Assembly: GCA_025602915.1 (NCBI GenBank)
Contig: JAHLJZ010000025.1
Coordinates: 186,001 to 250,000, forward strand
From: Paraphysoderma sedebokerense
Taxonomy: Eukaryota > Blastocladiomycota > Physodermatomycetes > Physodermatales > Physodermataceae
Length of the DNA: 64,000 bases
Direction: 5' to 3'
A program made the position numbers and the translations under genes. Under the pieces are notes generated by a model. That model had not been told where the DNA came from and made no database searches. It saw nothing but the letters and a program-made list of their open reading frames with translations. This document shows positions 37,701-50,100 of this stretch, in pieces (position 1 is the stretch's first letter; the number at the start of each line of letters is the position of its first letter).

Positions 37701-39322
37701 AAAATTGTCGATTTTCCTATGCCTGATTTGGCCACAATGCCGATGAATTGCCCACTTTTGATTTCAAAAGAGAGATTCTTCAATACGTTGATGGAGGACC
37801 GGGTGGGATAGGAAAAGGAAATGTTTCGAAACTCGATATTCCCCAAGATCTTAGCGTCATCTATGCCCATTTCAGACAAGGCATCGATTTTTGGTTCTCG
37901 GTCTACGATATAGAAGATTTCTCTTGCAGCCACTTTAGCATCGTTTATTGTGCCCAAGAAGCCCGACAAATCTCCAATTGCAGTGAGACCTATTAATGAT
38001 TAATTATCGATAGGAGGTACAAATACATAATAAAGTCTAGATGTTAACATACCGGTCGATATCTGCAAAAAAGTGTCCAAAACTTCCCCAGGCAATAATT
38101 TTCCTTCTGCGACAAACTTTCCGCCGAACCAAAAACACACAGCAAACGCTCCAAGCATAAGTGCATTGTATAAACCCCATCCAATACCATTGATCAGGTG
38201 ATTCAATTCGGAAGCCTTGCGAGCTATTTCCAATTTGTTCGCATATCTGAGAGATTCCTGGTATTGAGCATTAAATGCCGTAACGGTGCGAATTGAATCC
38301 AACGCTTCTTTGGCGGTGGCTCCGGCCGAAGAATACGCTTCGAGAGATCGCGAGTAATTAACACCTTGCTGTTTCCACATGTAATGTAGGACCATGACTG
38401 CTTACAGACGTCAGTATTTGCAGATGATCTGACGAAATGCGAAGATGCAAAATACCTGGAAACGGGAATATCACCAAAATGACTATAGCGAGAATCCAGC
38501 CTTGAACCAAACCATTAGCACTTCGTTGTTGTGTTCCGTACATAGCTCACGGAACACACCAGAATAGAGCGCCATCGTCAATCCGATTGAAAACAACGTA
38601 ATGTTCTTTATCACCACGCCGACTTTTTCTGACAATCCATCTTGAATTTTGAACATCTCTTCTCCAAGTTTGTTTCCCCAACCGCTGAGATTATTTTGAT
38701 CTTTCCACGAAAAATCTTGCCTAAGCAGAGCCCGAAAATATTCTGCACGTATTCGTTTAATCTGTCGATTTGACGAAGCCATCCAGAGATATGACTGAAG
38801 GCTAGCAATTGCCCATCCTCCGAAACCAAGAAGCAAGACAAAGATCAAATATGAATGAAGGGTTGAATTAAATTCATCAATCTTGTTTTTTCTCAAGTCA
38901 GTTGGGATTGCGGAATATTCAGAAAATAAGTTGGTGAAACGGCCTAAAACGTCGTCTTAGTTACCAGTTGTGTAGAAACTTTCATTGATATCCTTACCAA
39001 TCAAATTGTTTCGAAGCGGGATTATAAAGCCTTACAATCGAATGTCAGTCTGAGCCACAGCGAATGACCGACAACAAGAAATAGCATTACCATTTAACAC
39101 TGACAGTATCATTGCCAGACATATTTCTGCCTTGGTGAAAGGGTCCGCAAATCGAAATAGAAGTTGGAGTGTCGATACACGATATTCCCTATCCGCCTCC
39201 TGGCTCAACGTTGAACTCTGTAAGGGTTCAGTGGATGACGGTGGAGATTCCACTGAATGAGCCGATGACGGACGTTTCTTTGCGCCATATTGCCGACCTG
39301 CACCAGCGTTCCTCTTTTTCAT
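34754..39322 (-). CDS. Full ABCB-type multidrug/peptide transporter (TMD-NBD-TMD-NBD)
   Basis: ATP-driven exporter of the ABCB (MDR/Ste6) class. The start ATG at 39322 opens [20 protein letters not shown], a basic cytosolic tail before TMD1. NBD1: Walker [11 protein letters not shown] (first Gly of the usual G-x-S-G-x-G-K replaced by Ala), [17 protein letters not shown], signature [14 protein letters not shown], Walker B LLFDEATSALD, H-loop [13 protein letters not shown]2 follows (36768-35900), then NBD2: IVGRTGSG, signature [15 protein letters not shown], Walker [18 protein letters not shown]-loop [10 protein letters not shown], ending ARDQSLM-stop. Introns split the Ser codon of DEATS in both NBDs (37273-37331 and 34977-35041); the second has a GC donor. 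Substrate unknown. Divergent from the YbaK gene with 132 bases between starts. Confidence 0.93.
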
Positions 39323-39454
39323 GATAGGTGGAAGCAAATCAGGTCAAAATCGTTTCGATGCGGGTTTTAGGGGCGCCTCAAAGAATCCGGCGACGGCCCT
39401 TGAACTTCTGCGTTCAGCTAATTGCGTACGGAATACCAAACCTTGTCCATCGCC

Positions 39455-40374
39455 ATGTCTGTGGAGGAACAGTTATCTATTCTTACTACAACTCTCTCGG
39501 ATCTCTATGCTGACTCTCTAGTGGCGCCTTACTACTTGACATACTTCAAAAAAAAGGCAGCAGATGAACATTTTGTCACTGACGAAGAGGGAGTTGCCAG
39601 GTAATTATTCTTGTTTCAGTACTAAATGTATTTATTCATGCCTTGACGGTTTGTCTAGGGTTTTTCATCACATTAAAGCACTTGGTCTGGAGAAGTCGGC
39701 TAGATTTTTTCATGTCGAAAGCGATTATTATGATTGGCCCCTTCAGAAGCGAGCTTTTCGGTTGAGGGCACCATCTCAAGCTCACTTGTGCAAAAGTATA
39801 ATTTTCGAAAACACCAGATGTACAAACGATAATTCGGACGGTATACCTTACTATAATTATCAGCATATGTTTTCTCCGACACTCAATCTTAATGCGATCA
39901 ATGTAGATCCGTCGAACTCAAAATACTACTGTGTTATCACGCAATATGTGGCGAAGCTGAATACAGAAAAACTACTCAAATTTGTCCGCCGACTAAAGAA
40001 CAATGAAATTTCAAAGAAGAATTACAATTTCAGAGTAACCGCTGCTGAAGTAAGGATATCTGGACTTTCAACTTTTGACATTATTGTTCCCTAATCATTG
40101 GATCGGTAGACGTCGTTGCGGATAACAGGTTACGATAATAATGCCGTTTCACCATTCGGAATGCTGACAGACATCCCCATAATCATTACAGAATCAATCG
40201 CCAAATTAAAGGTAAGATATTTTTATTTCGACCATTGCAAGCGTAATCCTAACTTGTGCTGCAATGAAGCCAGGAATTTTCTTTCTTGGAGCCGGTCATG
40301 TGGATTGGAAAGTCGGTTTACCAGTGAAAGAGTTCATTCAAGTGACCGGGTGTTATATTGCAGATCTAGAATGA
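39455..40374 (+). CDS. YbaK/aminoacyl-tRNA synthetase-associated domain protein
   Basis: The family hydrolyses mischarged aminoacyl-tRNAs (editing in trans) in bacteria; the eukaryotic role is less clear. The start ATG at 39455 gives MSVEEQLSILTTTLSDLYAD. Central blocks are HLCKSIIFENTRC, SKYYCVITQYVAKLNTEKLL and RRLKNNEISKKNYNFRVTAA. After an intron follow EEVTGYDNNAVSPFGMLTDI (the conserved A-V-x-P-F-G-M loop), then IPIIITESIAKLK and FFLGAGHVDWKVGLPVKEFI, ending IADLE-stop. About four introns. The C-terminal beta-strand pattern (F-L-G-A-G-x-x-D-x-K-x-G) is diagnostic of the fold. The family call is firm, the substrate unknown. Convergent with the NmrA-like gene (84 bases between stops). Confidence 0.87.
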
Positions 40375-40458
40375 ATGTAAATGTTTGAATGAGGTCTTTT
40401 CTAAGACAATACCAAATTTACAAATTTATGCATCCGACAACGTCTTGCCGTATTGCTC

Positions 40459-41938
40459 TTATTGAACAACACAGCTACTAAACCAGCTAGAAGAAACGGA
40501 TTCCAACGGGCCCTGCCCGGGCCTAAACTGATCTCCATTCTCTCTGAAAAACTCATCCACCTTCTCTCCCTCCATTCCAGTCAGGTCTTTGTAATTTTTG
40601 CTTTTGATGTCCATCAACCCCTTACGCGTTGCCCAAAAATAATCCATCAAGAAATCAATGTCATATTGGTTCAATCCAGAAACATTCAAGAGAATGCGTT
40701 CCATTTCTTTCGGGGAAAGGTTCTGGTAAGACATAGTTCTACCCAACATCTTTCCGGCAATCGTAGCAATGGTCATGCCGTCCAAGCTGAAATGTAACAA
40801 CATCTGTGAGGCGATCCCTCATTGAGTGAATTTAACTTTTTGGGGACGTACCTATGCGGCCCAGTAATGCTGAAGATTTCCTTTTTGTGATTATCTTTCA
40901 TAGAGTCATGCTGCAAAACTGCACTCGCGCTACGAAGTGTGTTAGTAAATAGAATATACACACTGTCATTAAGTATCTAGATTTACCTGATCGCGCAATC
41001 TTTTAGATTGACCGGAGAGAATTTACCTACAATCACCGGTTAGTCAATCGGTCATTGCACAATGAAGTACAATTAAAGATCCAACCATCTCCTAGTGGGA
41101 GCGGAATAACGCCACGATTTTGTATGACTTCCGCCAGTAGCAGCATGCTAAGATTTTCAAAAGTAAATATCAGATATTAAGGAAATCCTGCTTAAAGTTC
41201 GACTTACTTTTGCTGGAAGAACGATTGACTGCCGATTGCCGAATAATGAGAATCGCAGCCTTGGTAAGTATCAATCACTGCTGTTTCTGAAATCAATCCA
41301 AACTATACCGCAAAATGCACCAATTTTCTTTGATAGCCTTTTTCAAGTATGCTTCACAGTCAGCGAATTGTTTGAAAGATTCGCCCATCTGTCGCTTTTT
41401 TCTGTCGTCGTCACTCTGTTCTACTCCAGTGGCGCTATCGGCTTGAAGAGCTTCTTCATCGAGTTCTTGAACATGAACTTTGTCACATCCGACAACACTC
41501 ATCATTACTACGCATTTTAAATCCATATTTCCCGCGGCGTCGATGTAAGATTTGGTATCTTCATAGCGTGTCTTCGAAGCGGGAGGAATGATGTAGATAT
41601 GGGTTACCTCGTTATCGCGGATAGCAGATAACACTGTCTCCGGTTTCTCGGCTTTTATTTCAGTAACGATGGCTCCAAGGTTCTCTAGGTCTTTCCCGCG
41701 CTATTGGGGTGGACAGTGAACACCAAGCAAAATCGCGATTTCGAGGAGTGTCCAACTTACAGAAATATCGCGCACTCCAATAACGACTTTATTGAACATT
41801 TTTTCTCTTAGCATTTCTCTAGCGGTGTAAAAACCTAAGTGCTAATACGATTAGTGAAAATTCGGTCAATTCTCAATTGGCTCAACTGCCCGTACCGAGG
41901 CGGCTTTCGCACGTTGTGATGAGTACATTCGGGGCCAT
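40459..41938 (-). CDS. NmrA-like NAD(P)-binding family protein
   Basis: Rossmann-fold protein of the atypical SDR/NmrA type. The ATG at 41938 gives MAPNVLITTCESRLG, and an intron then leads to FYTAREMLREKMFNKVVIGV. Next come ENLGAIVTEIKAEKPETVLS, VTHIYIIPPASKTRYEDTKS (substrate-side strand) and LKCVVMMSVVGCDKVH. The C-terminal part (40803-40459) has SLDGMTIATIAGKMLGRTMS and IDFLMDYFWATRKGLMDIKS, as in NmrA-domain regulators. Odd: the dinucleotide-binding glycine loop is degenerate (T-T-C-E-S-R-L-G), keeping only the last Gly, so cofactor binding is uncertain. A regulatory redox sensor is known for NmrA but only inferred here. Confidence 0.8.
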
Positions 41939-42169
41939 TGCACTTGTTCAGAAAATATAGAATGTTGAATAGGTAACCAAGACTGGTTATATTATATGCG
42001 AGTACTTAATACAGGAAGCTGCCGCAACGAAAAAGCTTATTTGATTTACTTATCAGATGACGTCATTTGTATGCAAGAGACAATAATGTTCTTTTCGGTC
42101 AATGCAAAAATGCGATTAGATACAAGCTAGAATCTAAAACCTTCGCTGCTCGTCGCCATCTTGGCATGA

Positions 42170-44705
42170 CTACAAATCTAAAGTTAAATCGACAATTTTT
42201 GCATTACACCCTAAAACCAATTTTTTCGGCATCCCCGTTGCAGATTCCTTCTTGGTTTGAGTCTCTTTCGTTCTTTGTAGAAAATTGGATGTCAGTACCC
42301 TTTTCACATTCGATGTAGTGAGTAGAGAGATCAAGCAAATATATCCATACTTAGGCGCGTAATGTTGAGTTTCGGCGTCTTGTCGGAAATGACTTGTCTG
42401 GGTTTGGGTGGAATGTGTCACTTTATTTCGCAGATTTAAAAGCATCAGACCGCGCCGTCGCATGGCCCATTCATTCCATTCATAATTTGGATCAATGTGT
42501 TTATCGAGGATATGTAGATCACTTTGGGTTCCGACTTCGCAACTCAATGGTTTGGCACCCAAGAGTTGCTGCCGAGTAAATGACTTCGCCTGTGGATATT
42601 GAGAAATCAGAACTTTTACTCACCATATGTGAGTTATGCATGGTCAATAAGCATACAAACGTTTTCTAATGCCTCAATACTAGGAAAATGTCCGTATAAT
42701 TGCAACAACTGCACAAGACTCGCAGACGAGCGCGCACATTTTAAAACGCCTTCGATTACTTTTTCTGGCTCGGCCGCAAAGTTTTGCGCATTTTCTTCAT
42801 TTGCAAAGGCAAATAACCTATCTTTGTATCTCAGAATACCGTGATTCCAATTCCCCGGGACGATTAAGCCATTTTGAGAGATCAAAGTCCAGGAACAAAA
42901 ACCCTAAAATTCCATGTCAGTTTCTGCAGAAAAAATTAGCTAGCGTAAATTTTCTACCCCGTATTCAACAGGCAATTGATAATATTGCGTGCAGTTTCCA
43001 GGATGCAAAACTTCGATGTTCTTATTAATTTTTTTGATGTTATCTGCAAGTTGAGAAGCTCGGACTATCACTATGTCGTCTAGTGCAAAAATGATGTCAA
43101 TTTACAGGTTTGAAAACATTTGATGCTGAAAAAGAGATTACCTTTCAATGTTTTCGGCTCAATATCCTTTCGCAGGCTGGCACTCGAATCAATCAGAGCC
43201 TGTGGCACATCCACAGAAAACAATTTCGAATGGTAACCGATATTTGTGAATAATCCATGCCTGAAAGCCAAAGCAAATAGCTCATCCTGATATACTTCCC
43301 ACATATTGGCAACAGAGGTAAAAAGCGGCTAATCATAGAGAATGTCAGAACGCATTATTAGAACGACTTTACTATGCGATTACTCACATAGACTTGCTCG
43401 ACAGGAACCGCGTTCCTGGCTTTGCATAAGTTTTGAAGACTTGCGATGGTGGAATCATATTTTTTGTTCAAAGCATCCAGAACTTCCCGACTTTTGAGGA
43501 CTTGTTCTTTAATTGCATCCATGTAAATTGAATATTGTCTATAGAAAATTAGGATTGTCTTAGTCTGCTCCAGGTCGAAGCTATCCGGTATTTGAATAGT
43601 TGAATTTTGGACGTATTCTGTGACCGCTGTGAGCCGTTTAATCATATCTTCCGAATCTTCAACCTCAATCTTGATTGAGTTGCTTAAGGTGTCCAATTCT
43701 GTGGCGCATAAATCTCGCACTGTATAAAATCCCAGTCAGAGAAATGAAGACAGACGCATCCTGAGAACGACATTTACCATTTTCTATTTTTGCGCCACCT
43801 TTACCCAGTGATTTGTTGAAAAGTCTTATACCAGTAACAACTTTTGTCAGATTGCTTAACTGTTTCTCTTTATCCGCGCGAGACATAGAGTGGAAGTTCG
43901 AAATCTCGGATCTTGGGAATACTGATTCCAGAGCGACTACAGCGTATCGGTTAATTTATGAATGCAAGGTGTTTCATTTAGTAAAGCACTTATCACCTGT
44001 GGCCTCTCTGACTACTTCAATGTCGGTTGGGTTTCCGGCATTGGATTTGAGTAGAATGTATGTAACGATGAGCTTATACAAGTTTTCCGCCGCTTGTGTA
44101 GTTTTGACGTTCCATGTTTCAGTTATATCTTGAAGCAAAGATTTGATTGTGGCTTTTCGCCGCAATTTTTCCTTGTGAAGGAATTCGGCTGATCAATAAA
44201 GCAAAACAGGAATTGATAGTTATGACTTCATCATATGCGTTTGGTTATCATCCGTGTGGTTTACCTTGAACAGGGAATGTGGTATCAAAATAGACTTGCA
44301 TCTTCACTGTCTCGACCAACGGATTGTTTTGGCTGACTATAATATCTACGCATATCTATCATTTGTTAAGTCTTCATTATTATCTGCTATACACTAATGA
44401 TGTCAGCAACAAGGAAATACCTTTATCAGTCTTTCTATGTCCTCCCTTGTGAATTCATTTTCTAGGTAAAATTCATATTTGGGATTAAGTACTACACTCC
44501 GGACGATAAATGCTGCCAGTGTATCTGTTATATTTGTCAAATTCCATCCGTTGGACACTTCCTCTGTTCGACTGCTAACGTTCTGTGATCGTTGAGGCTG
44601 TACTGCTGAATTCTGTTTCACCCCGGCCGATTTTAGAGCGAAGGATGCTCTCGCTACGATTTCCCGGATTACTTGCCCAATGATGGCGTCCGATGATGAT
44701 GCCAT
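42170..44705 (-). CDS. CFAP206: Cilia- and flagella-associated protein 206
   Basis: Axonemal protein of the radial-spoke 2 base. The ATG at 44705 gives MASSSDAIIGQVIREIVARA. Family blocks follow in order: NITDTLAAFIVRSVVLNPKY, ILLKSNAGNPTDIEVVREAT, SNLTKVVTGIRLFNKSLGKG, KARNAVPVEQVYPLFTSVAN, EYGGFCSWTLISQNGLIVPG, GILRYKDRLFAFANEENAQN and PNYEWNEWAMRRRGLMLLNL, then VTHSTQTQTSHFRQDAETQ. These line up with vertebrate CFAP206 as I remember it, including the V-T-H-S-x-Q-T repeat. It ends IVDLTLDL-stop at 42170. About nine introns. This is the strongest evidence that the organism builds a motile flagellum. It is divergent from the LRR gene (215 bases between starts). Confidence 0.92.
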
Positions 44706-44920
44706 GTCAGCTACAGAAATCACTCTCTTCGGTGGTGATTCGGAATTGTTGGGTGGTAGTGCAGGCAGTTTCCCCTCACCTCGCGATTTCAAGCAAATCA
44801 GTTTGAAAATCGCTGGCGTTTTATCTATTGCGCCTAAAGCCTCTCTACAAATAATCTGGAATGCTCGTGCAACCGAATCACAAACAGATCAATATTTTTT
44901 CAGTGTAGAGCGTTCATAAT
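44706..44920. promoter_or_regulatory. Putative bidirectional promoter of CFAP206 and the LRR gene
   Basis: Only 215 bases separate the two divergent ATGs (44705 minus, 44921 plus), so both promoters and leaders must lie here. I looked for an RFX X-box palindrome; there is one weak half-site (GCAACC at 44867-44872) but no full site. Confidence 0.5.
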
Positions 44921-47006
44921 ATGCTTCCAATAAAATGCAGTGCTGATAGTAACTGCAATCCCCGGGATGTCTCTTTACCTAGGAGCCAGCGGGAGAGGCA
45001 CCAGACACGTTCCAAAAGACTGAATATCCCTTTCATAGTATGTAAATTCGGCATCCTTAGTGATTATCATGATTTCAAAGTTAACTAATAAGTGATGAAG
45101 GAAAAGATTACAGGTATCTCCGAACCCAGCCTCGTACAAGCGCTTGATATCACCAACCGTGATCTCTCAAGCTGGGAAGCCAGAGACTTTAAAGGATACA
45201 TTAACTTAAAAGACATCGAAGCCGGCGGAAATTGTTTGTCACTGGATGCGTTCATTTATTTACAGAATTTACAAGCGCTCAATTTACAGTGCAACAATAT
45301 TACCGTTTTCCAGATAGATTGTTTGTCGGACCATTTTAAGCACTTGAAAGTACGTAATACTGCGATTTTTAACTACACGACTTGGCTTTCAGTCATTTTT
45401 AACTGATACCCTGCAAGATATTGGACCTATCATACAATGCGTTGAACTCAGATGCCATCATAAAAATCTCTGAGTTACCAAATTTATACAAATTAAATCT
45501 TTCAGGGAACGACATAGATTGGTTTCCAGATTGCGCTGATATCGCTCAGGCACCCCTGCCCTCTACCACAGTTGCCGACAGGTTTCAAGGCTTCCCTAAG
45601 CTACAATATCTCGATTTGGATTCCAATCGAATAACCGATCAGTTATCAATTACCCACATCTCGAAATTGCCGAGGTCTGTGACAATTTCTCTAGAGTGAG
45701 TTTTGCATGGAGCTGAGATTAACATTGTTGCGGGTTTAGTCTCAGGTGTCTACGACTTGACAACAATCAGCTGCCTTCTTTAATTTGCTTGCAGCCAGTT
45801 GAGCAGGAAGATTTCATGTTTGAGGGATTCAAACAGTTGGAAGAGCTCTCTATTATTGGCAACAACATCAAAACATGGAATGACCTACTTCCATTTGCAT
45901 TTTTGCCAACTCTGAAATTAATTTATGTAGATCAAAATCCTGTCATTCTAGAGGCAAATCAAGATGGTAATCAAGCTACTTTATACTGCCTTATTATGCC
46001 TTTTATTGGAAGTATCTAACCTTTTATTTTCCCAGTCATAGATAGTTTTCTTACATTCTGTGCGGAATGCAATATTCTTTTGGGTGATGAACGCTTTTCT
46101 CGCTTGCTTCCGTTAAGTCATTCTCAACTCCAAAGAAATCATTACGATCGCAAGGAAAACAGTTACTTCAATGCAAGTTTGATGAACTATAATAGCTTCA
46201 AAATTGTAGAAGATTATTCTTCGAATTTCTATCCCGGCGGCCATCATTCGCGCGAAAACCTGAAAGTCTCTCCTAACAAACTTGTTCTTGATCCCATTTC
46301 TAATGGTGATTCAGTCTCGGCTTCTTTGAATCTTGAAGCTCAAGAGGCATCTTTCGGGATCGAAGATAATTTCTTTATAACAGGCACTAATTTGGAAGAA
46401 ACGTCAAGCTTGCCTGACCTAAATGACCAACTCGAAGCATTAGATTTGGATGCATACTTCTCACAATACTTTATATGGAATCCCGTAAATCGAGGATACA
46501 ATCACTTTTTCCCTAAAAGCATTCAGGATTCTGTTCGTCTGCTGCGGCAAGCACTCGCCAATCCCGTCTTCTATTGGCGTATTGTTGATAAGACATACAC
46601 ACAACATACTTTCGCGACTAGGCAGAAAACTTTGAGATGTAACGATAGAGTTCAAAAAGATATACGGCGCAATCATTTCAGAAGCAATTCTTCTAGTTTA
46701 TATTTTGTGTATGCAAAATCTGTGTCTAACGTCACCAGTAAAAAGACTGCACTAGCTTTTAACAGTGGACTCGGTCAGCTCGATAACAGTTCGCGGAATT
46801 TTAACTCATTGGACTGCGTTGATATTCAAGCAACGAAGACGTTAGGAAAGCACCCTTCAATGAATCTACTGGAAGATCAGTCGCATCGCGTAAATCAAAA
46901 GTACGAGAGAGATGGAGTAAGTGATTTACAACAGATGATGAATCAAGTGGTTATAAAATTGCAAACATTGGAGCAAAAAATTAGGTATCACAGATGGAAT
47001 ATTTAG
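44921..47006 (+). CDS. Leucine-rich repeat protein, XRRA1-like
   Basis: The first exon (44921-45037) gives MLPIKCSADSNCNPRDVSLP and ends IPFI before a GTATGT donor. The next exons encode at least six LRRs of about 22-25 residues: YLQNLQALNLQCNNI, HLKILDLSYNALNSDAIIKI, LPNLYKLNLSGNDIDWFPD, FPKLQYLDLDSNRITDQL, LKCLRLDNNQLPSLI, and FKQLEELSIIGNNIKTW. The spacing and the L-D-L-S-Y-N / L-x-L-S-G-N forms recall XRRA1, an LRR protein conserved in flagellates. A long Ser/Asn-rich tail and a short helix LQQMMNQVVIKLQTLEQKIR follow. Stop at 47006 is the simplest reading; an additional exon to 47203 is open but joins out of phase and would overlap TERT antisense. Confidence 0.65.
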
Positions 47007-47146
47007 CATGGAGTAAGAATTTCATTAACCAATACTTCTGGAAATTCTAGCGCGAGCTCAAAGCCACTATCAGTCATTTCATGATGAGACCTCTTAAAGA
47101 ATCTTTTTTGAAAAACAATGAAGGACATGAAGAGGCCCAGATTAAA

Positions 47147-50100
47147 TTAATACAGAATCATTTTCATCACATCGTTTCTAGTATCATCAAATACTGCTCG
47201 TAGGCTTGGCAAGCGATGGGGCGGTATGCAGATCTGCTGGCGTGTCAAATAAAGTTGATGTAGAATAAATGGATACCGTGTCTGCTTTTTCTTGAAAACT
47301 GTACGAAATGCCGTAATTGCGAGCCTTTATGGAAGAGGCAACCGATCAATACATGGACGAAAGTGTATCAAAATCAAAAACTATGACAAGTACAGCAGAC
47401 ATTTACCATCGAAAGTCACACTGCGAAATTGTTCTGACCGCAGAATCTTCACAGGAACCAGTTACATTCAATCGATTTAAAACCATATGCCGACCGAATT
47501 TAACGGTATCGGAAATTGCATCTATAGGAAATAACGGGTCAACGTCGAGTCAGCTATATCGACGAGAATAATATGATGCTACGCACCAAGTAAATATGGT
47601 TCGTCCACATGAACACCACTTTTTGAGAGTTCCTTCACATAAACGTGACACTTCATCGCGCAGAGGCAGAACATTTGATATATGTTCAACATAACAATAT
47701 GCTCCGAATTGATATCTAGATCGAAAAGTAAACCGATACACTTTGATTTCAAAAACCTTGGTTGGCCATGTTAACCCATCGATTCATGATCAAGCGAACA
47801 AGGAGCCTCTGTGGGATAGGCAGTCACAAGACTTACTGCATAAATTTATTTCTTAATGTTCTCAGCGGCTCCTTGGAAGTCGTGACGGTCAAAGTGATGT
47901 CAATATCTAATATCAAATAATGAATAGTTTAGGAGTAGTTGAAGCAGAACTGTATCGTCTCAGCAGATATAGTAGAAGTTAAGAAAGGATACAGTTCCCA
48001 CAATATCTGGTCATATCGCTCCTAACTTCTAAGGACGTCGTGTCGATGAGAAGGCCGCACCACGGAAAATCTGTCGTGGAAGAGCGGACATTCATTCAAT
48101 CGATTGCAATAAGGAGAGTCAAACTTAAATAAAGGAATAATTCTTAGACGAGATGAATTTCGTCACTTCACCTTGCATCATCATGGGAACATCGAGCCCA
48201 CCAACTCGGATTTCGAAGTTGGCGATAGTTTTATCGTGATTAATCAAACATCCGTACTCAGGGTGACCTTTACTCATAACATTAACGAACTTTACTGCCG
48301 TTAATTCATCCATTGTCATTAGAATAAAGTCGTCGACAAAATGAGCCAAAACCTGGTCGGAGCAGAATGCGTTAGGAGTTCATAATCACTAAGAATGATT
48401 AATTAGCCGCTGCATACAGTGTCATTCGCTTCGATGAATTTCAACTTTTCTGACTCCATGTCTTCATAATAGAAACTAAAATCGAAATAAGTCAGTACAT
48501 GTGCCTTTCAGAGGTCTCATGAGACGATACGAACCTGCACAACAAACACGATATCACTGAACCTTGAGCGATTCCTTCCACCTGTTGGTAGTATTCATTG
48601 TCCAATTTGATTATATTTCCAGTAACGTGCTCACTGACGAGATTAAGAATATTTTTCGATGATTCGTACTTATGAACGACCTAGATAGTTAATAGAATAT
48701 GAGCAGTCGTAAATTAGAGAATAAGCTATGTAATATTCAAAAAGGATGCTATAGGCTAAAGGAAACAAACATTATCGACAAAAATTGTATTTTTGTTTCT
48801 GCTGGACATATCTTGAGCAAAACAAGGAAATTGCGGGAATTCATCTACAAATATGAATTAGTACTTCCCTCCTGAATATTGGAGGTTGCACTTACCACTT
48901 CCTATCGCCCGTCTCATAAATCTTTTCTGGATTCGACCCGCAGATAATGTCAATGTCGAAAACCTTTGCATCAAATATTCATCCTAGTGCAATTGTTAAA
49001 AAAATCATGGAAAGATATTTCGATTTTAAGAGGCCTCACCTGCTTCAACACCTTTTTGACAACGTCCAATAATTTGTCATGTTTAATAGAATCGAAACAA
49101 GACTTCACATCCATTTTCACGAAGTAAATTGGAGGCAGGCTAATATTGCCATTATTACTTTACACACCGTCTTCAGGTAGTAAAAACCTAAAAACAAACC
49201 GATTGCTCCGAGACGTTTTCATTTCTTGTAGCACCAACTGCTTAAACATTTTAAACTTTCCATATACTTCATTTACACCCAATACGCTCCCTTTTAAAGG
49301 GCGCAACCCGTGAAGCTAAAATCCATGTTCAAAAGCCGACAAGACGGTTATATTGCGTACGTTCAATGTGAATTGCACTCAAATGATACCAACGGCTTCA
49401 AACTTTAACGCTTGGAAACTATTCTGCAAGGTGGCATTCACTGCGATTTTTTTATTAATTTTGTATGTGAATTTTGATTCGGTACCTGTAGTTGAGAAGG
49501 CGAAAGGAGTTCCCGTTTCAGTCAAAATGCGAGGTCGAAATAATGATTTGAATCTTCCTGCCGGGGTAGACTCGTCTATTTTCGGTATATTCTTATTGAA
49601 ACAACCAGCCGATTATTAAAAGAACAAGCAGAAACGAAACAAAAACCATTGCACCTTCACTTTTATTTGAGTTTTCTTACTCAAGTTGATGATTAATCGA
49701 AGCCCAGATTCTTTGGGCAGTAAGCGAACAGTCGAGAAGCCGAGAGATCGATTGGCAATTATCGAGATTGCAGTTTCCTGTATTTATACAATTAGAGAAT
49801 GCTGTTATGAGCCCGAAATTTAAGGAAGGGAAATGGGGCATTATGTGCCTTATCCATTTTTTTGAATAATTTTTTAACGAATGATTTAACCACTGGCTTC
49901 CGCAATTTCATCCACACATCTTGCCGGTAATAAAATATTCTATTTCGATAAGGGGTTGCATCCGTTACGTAAAAGTTTGTCTATGAGCATAAGTATCCAT
50001 TGTCAGACCATTGTCGTATGCAATGAAATGGTATTATTGCAGCAAGGGAATACTAACTCTAACTAAGGGAATAACATAGTGGTTCATCACCCAATAGCAC

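Noticed and set aside
44706-44920. RFX X-box between the two flagellar genes
   Set aside because: Only one half-site is present; the palindromic partner is missing.
47292-47571. Plus-strand ORFs near 47.3-47.6 kb
   Set aside because: They are antisense to the C-terminal exons and introns of TERT, which have strong family support on the other strand.
49353-49619. 88-codon plus-strand ORF with one hydrophobic segment, antisense inside TERT
   Set aside because: It lies almost wholly in the TERT intron between motifs 1/2 and the SVLGVNEVYGKF exon, starts with TTG in its longest form, and has no family resemblance.
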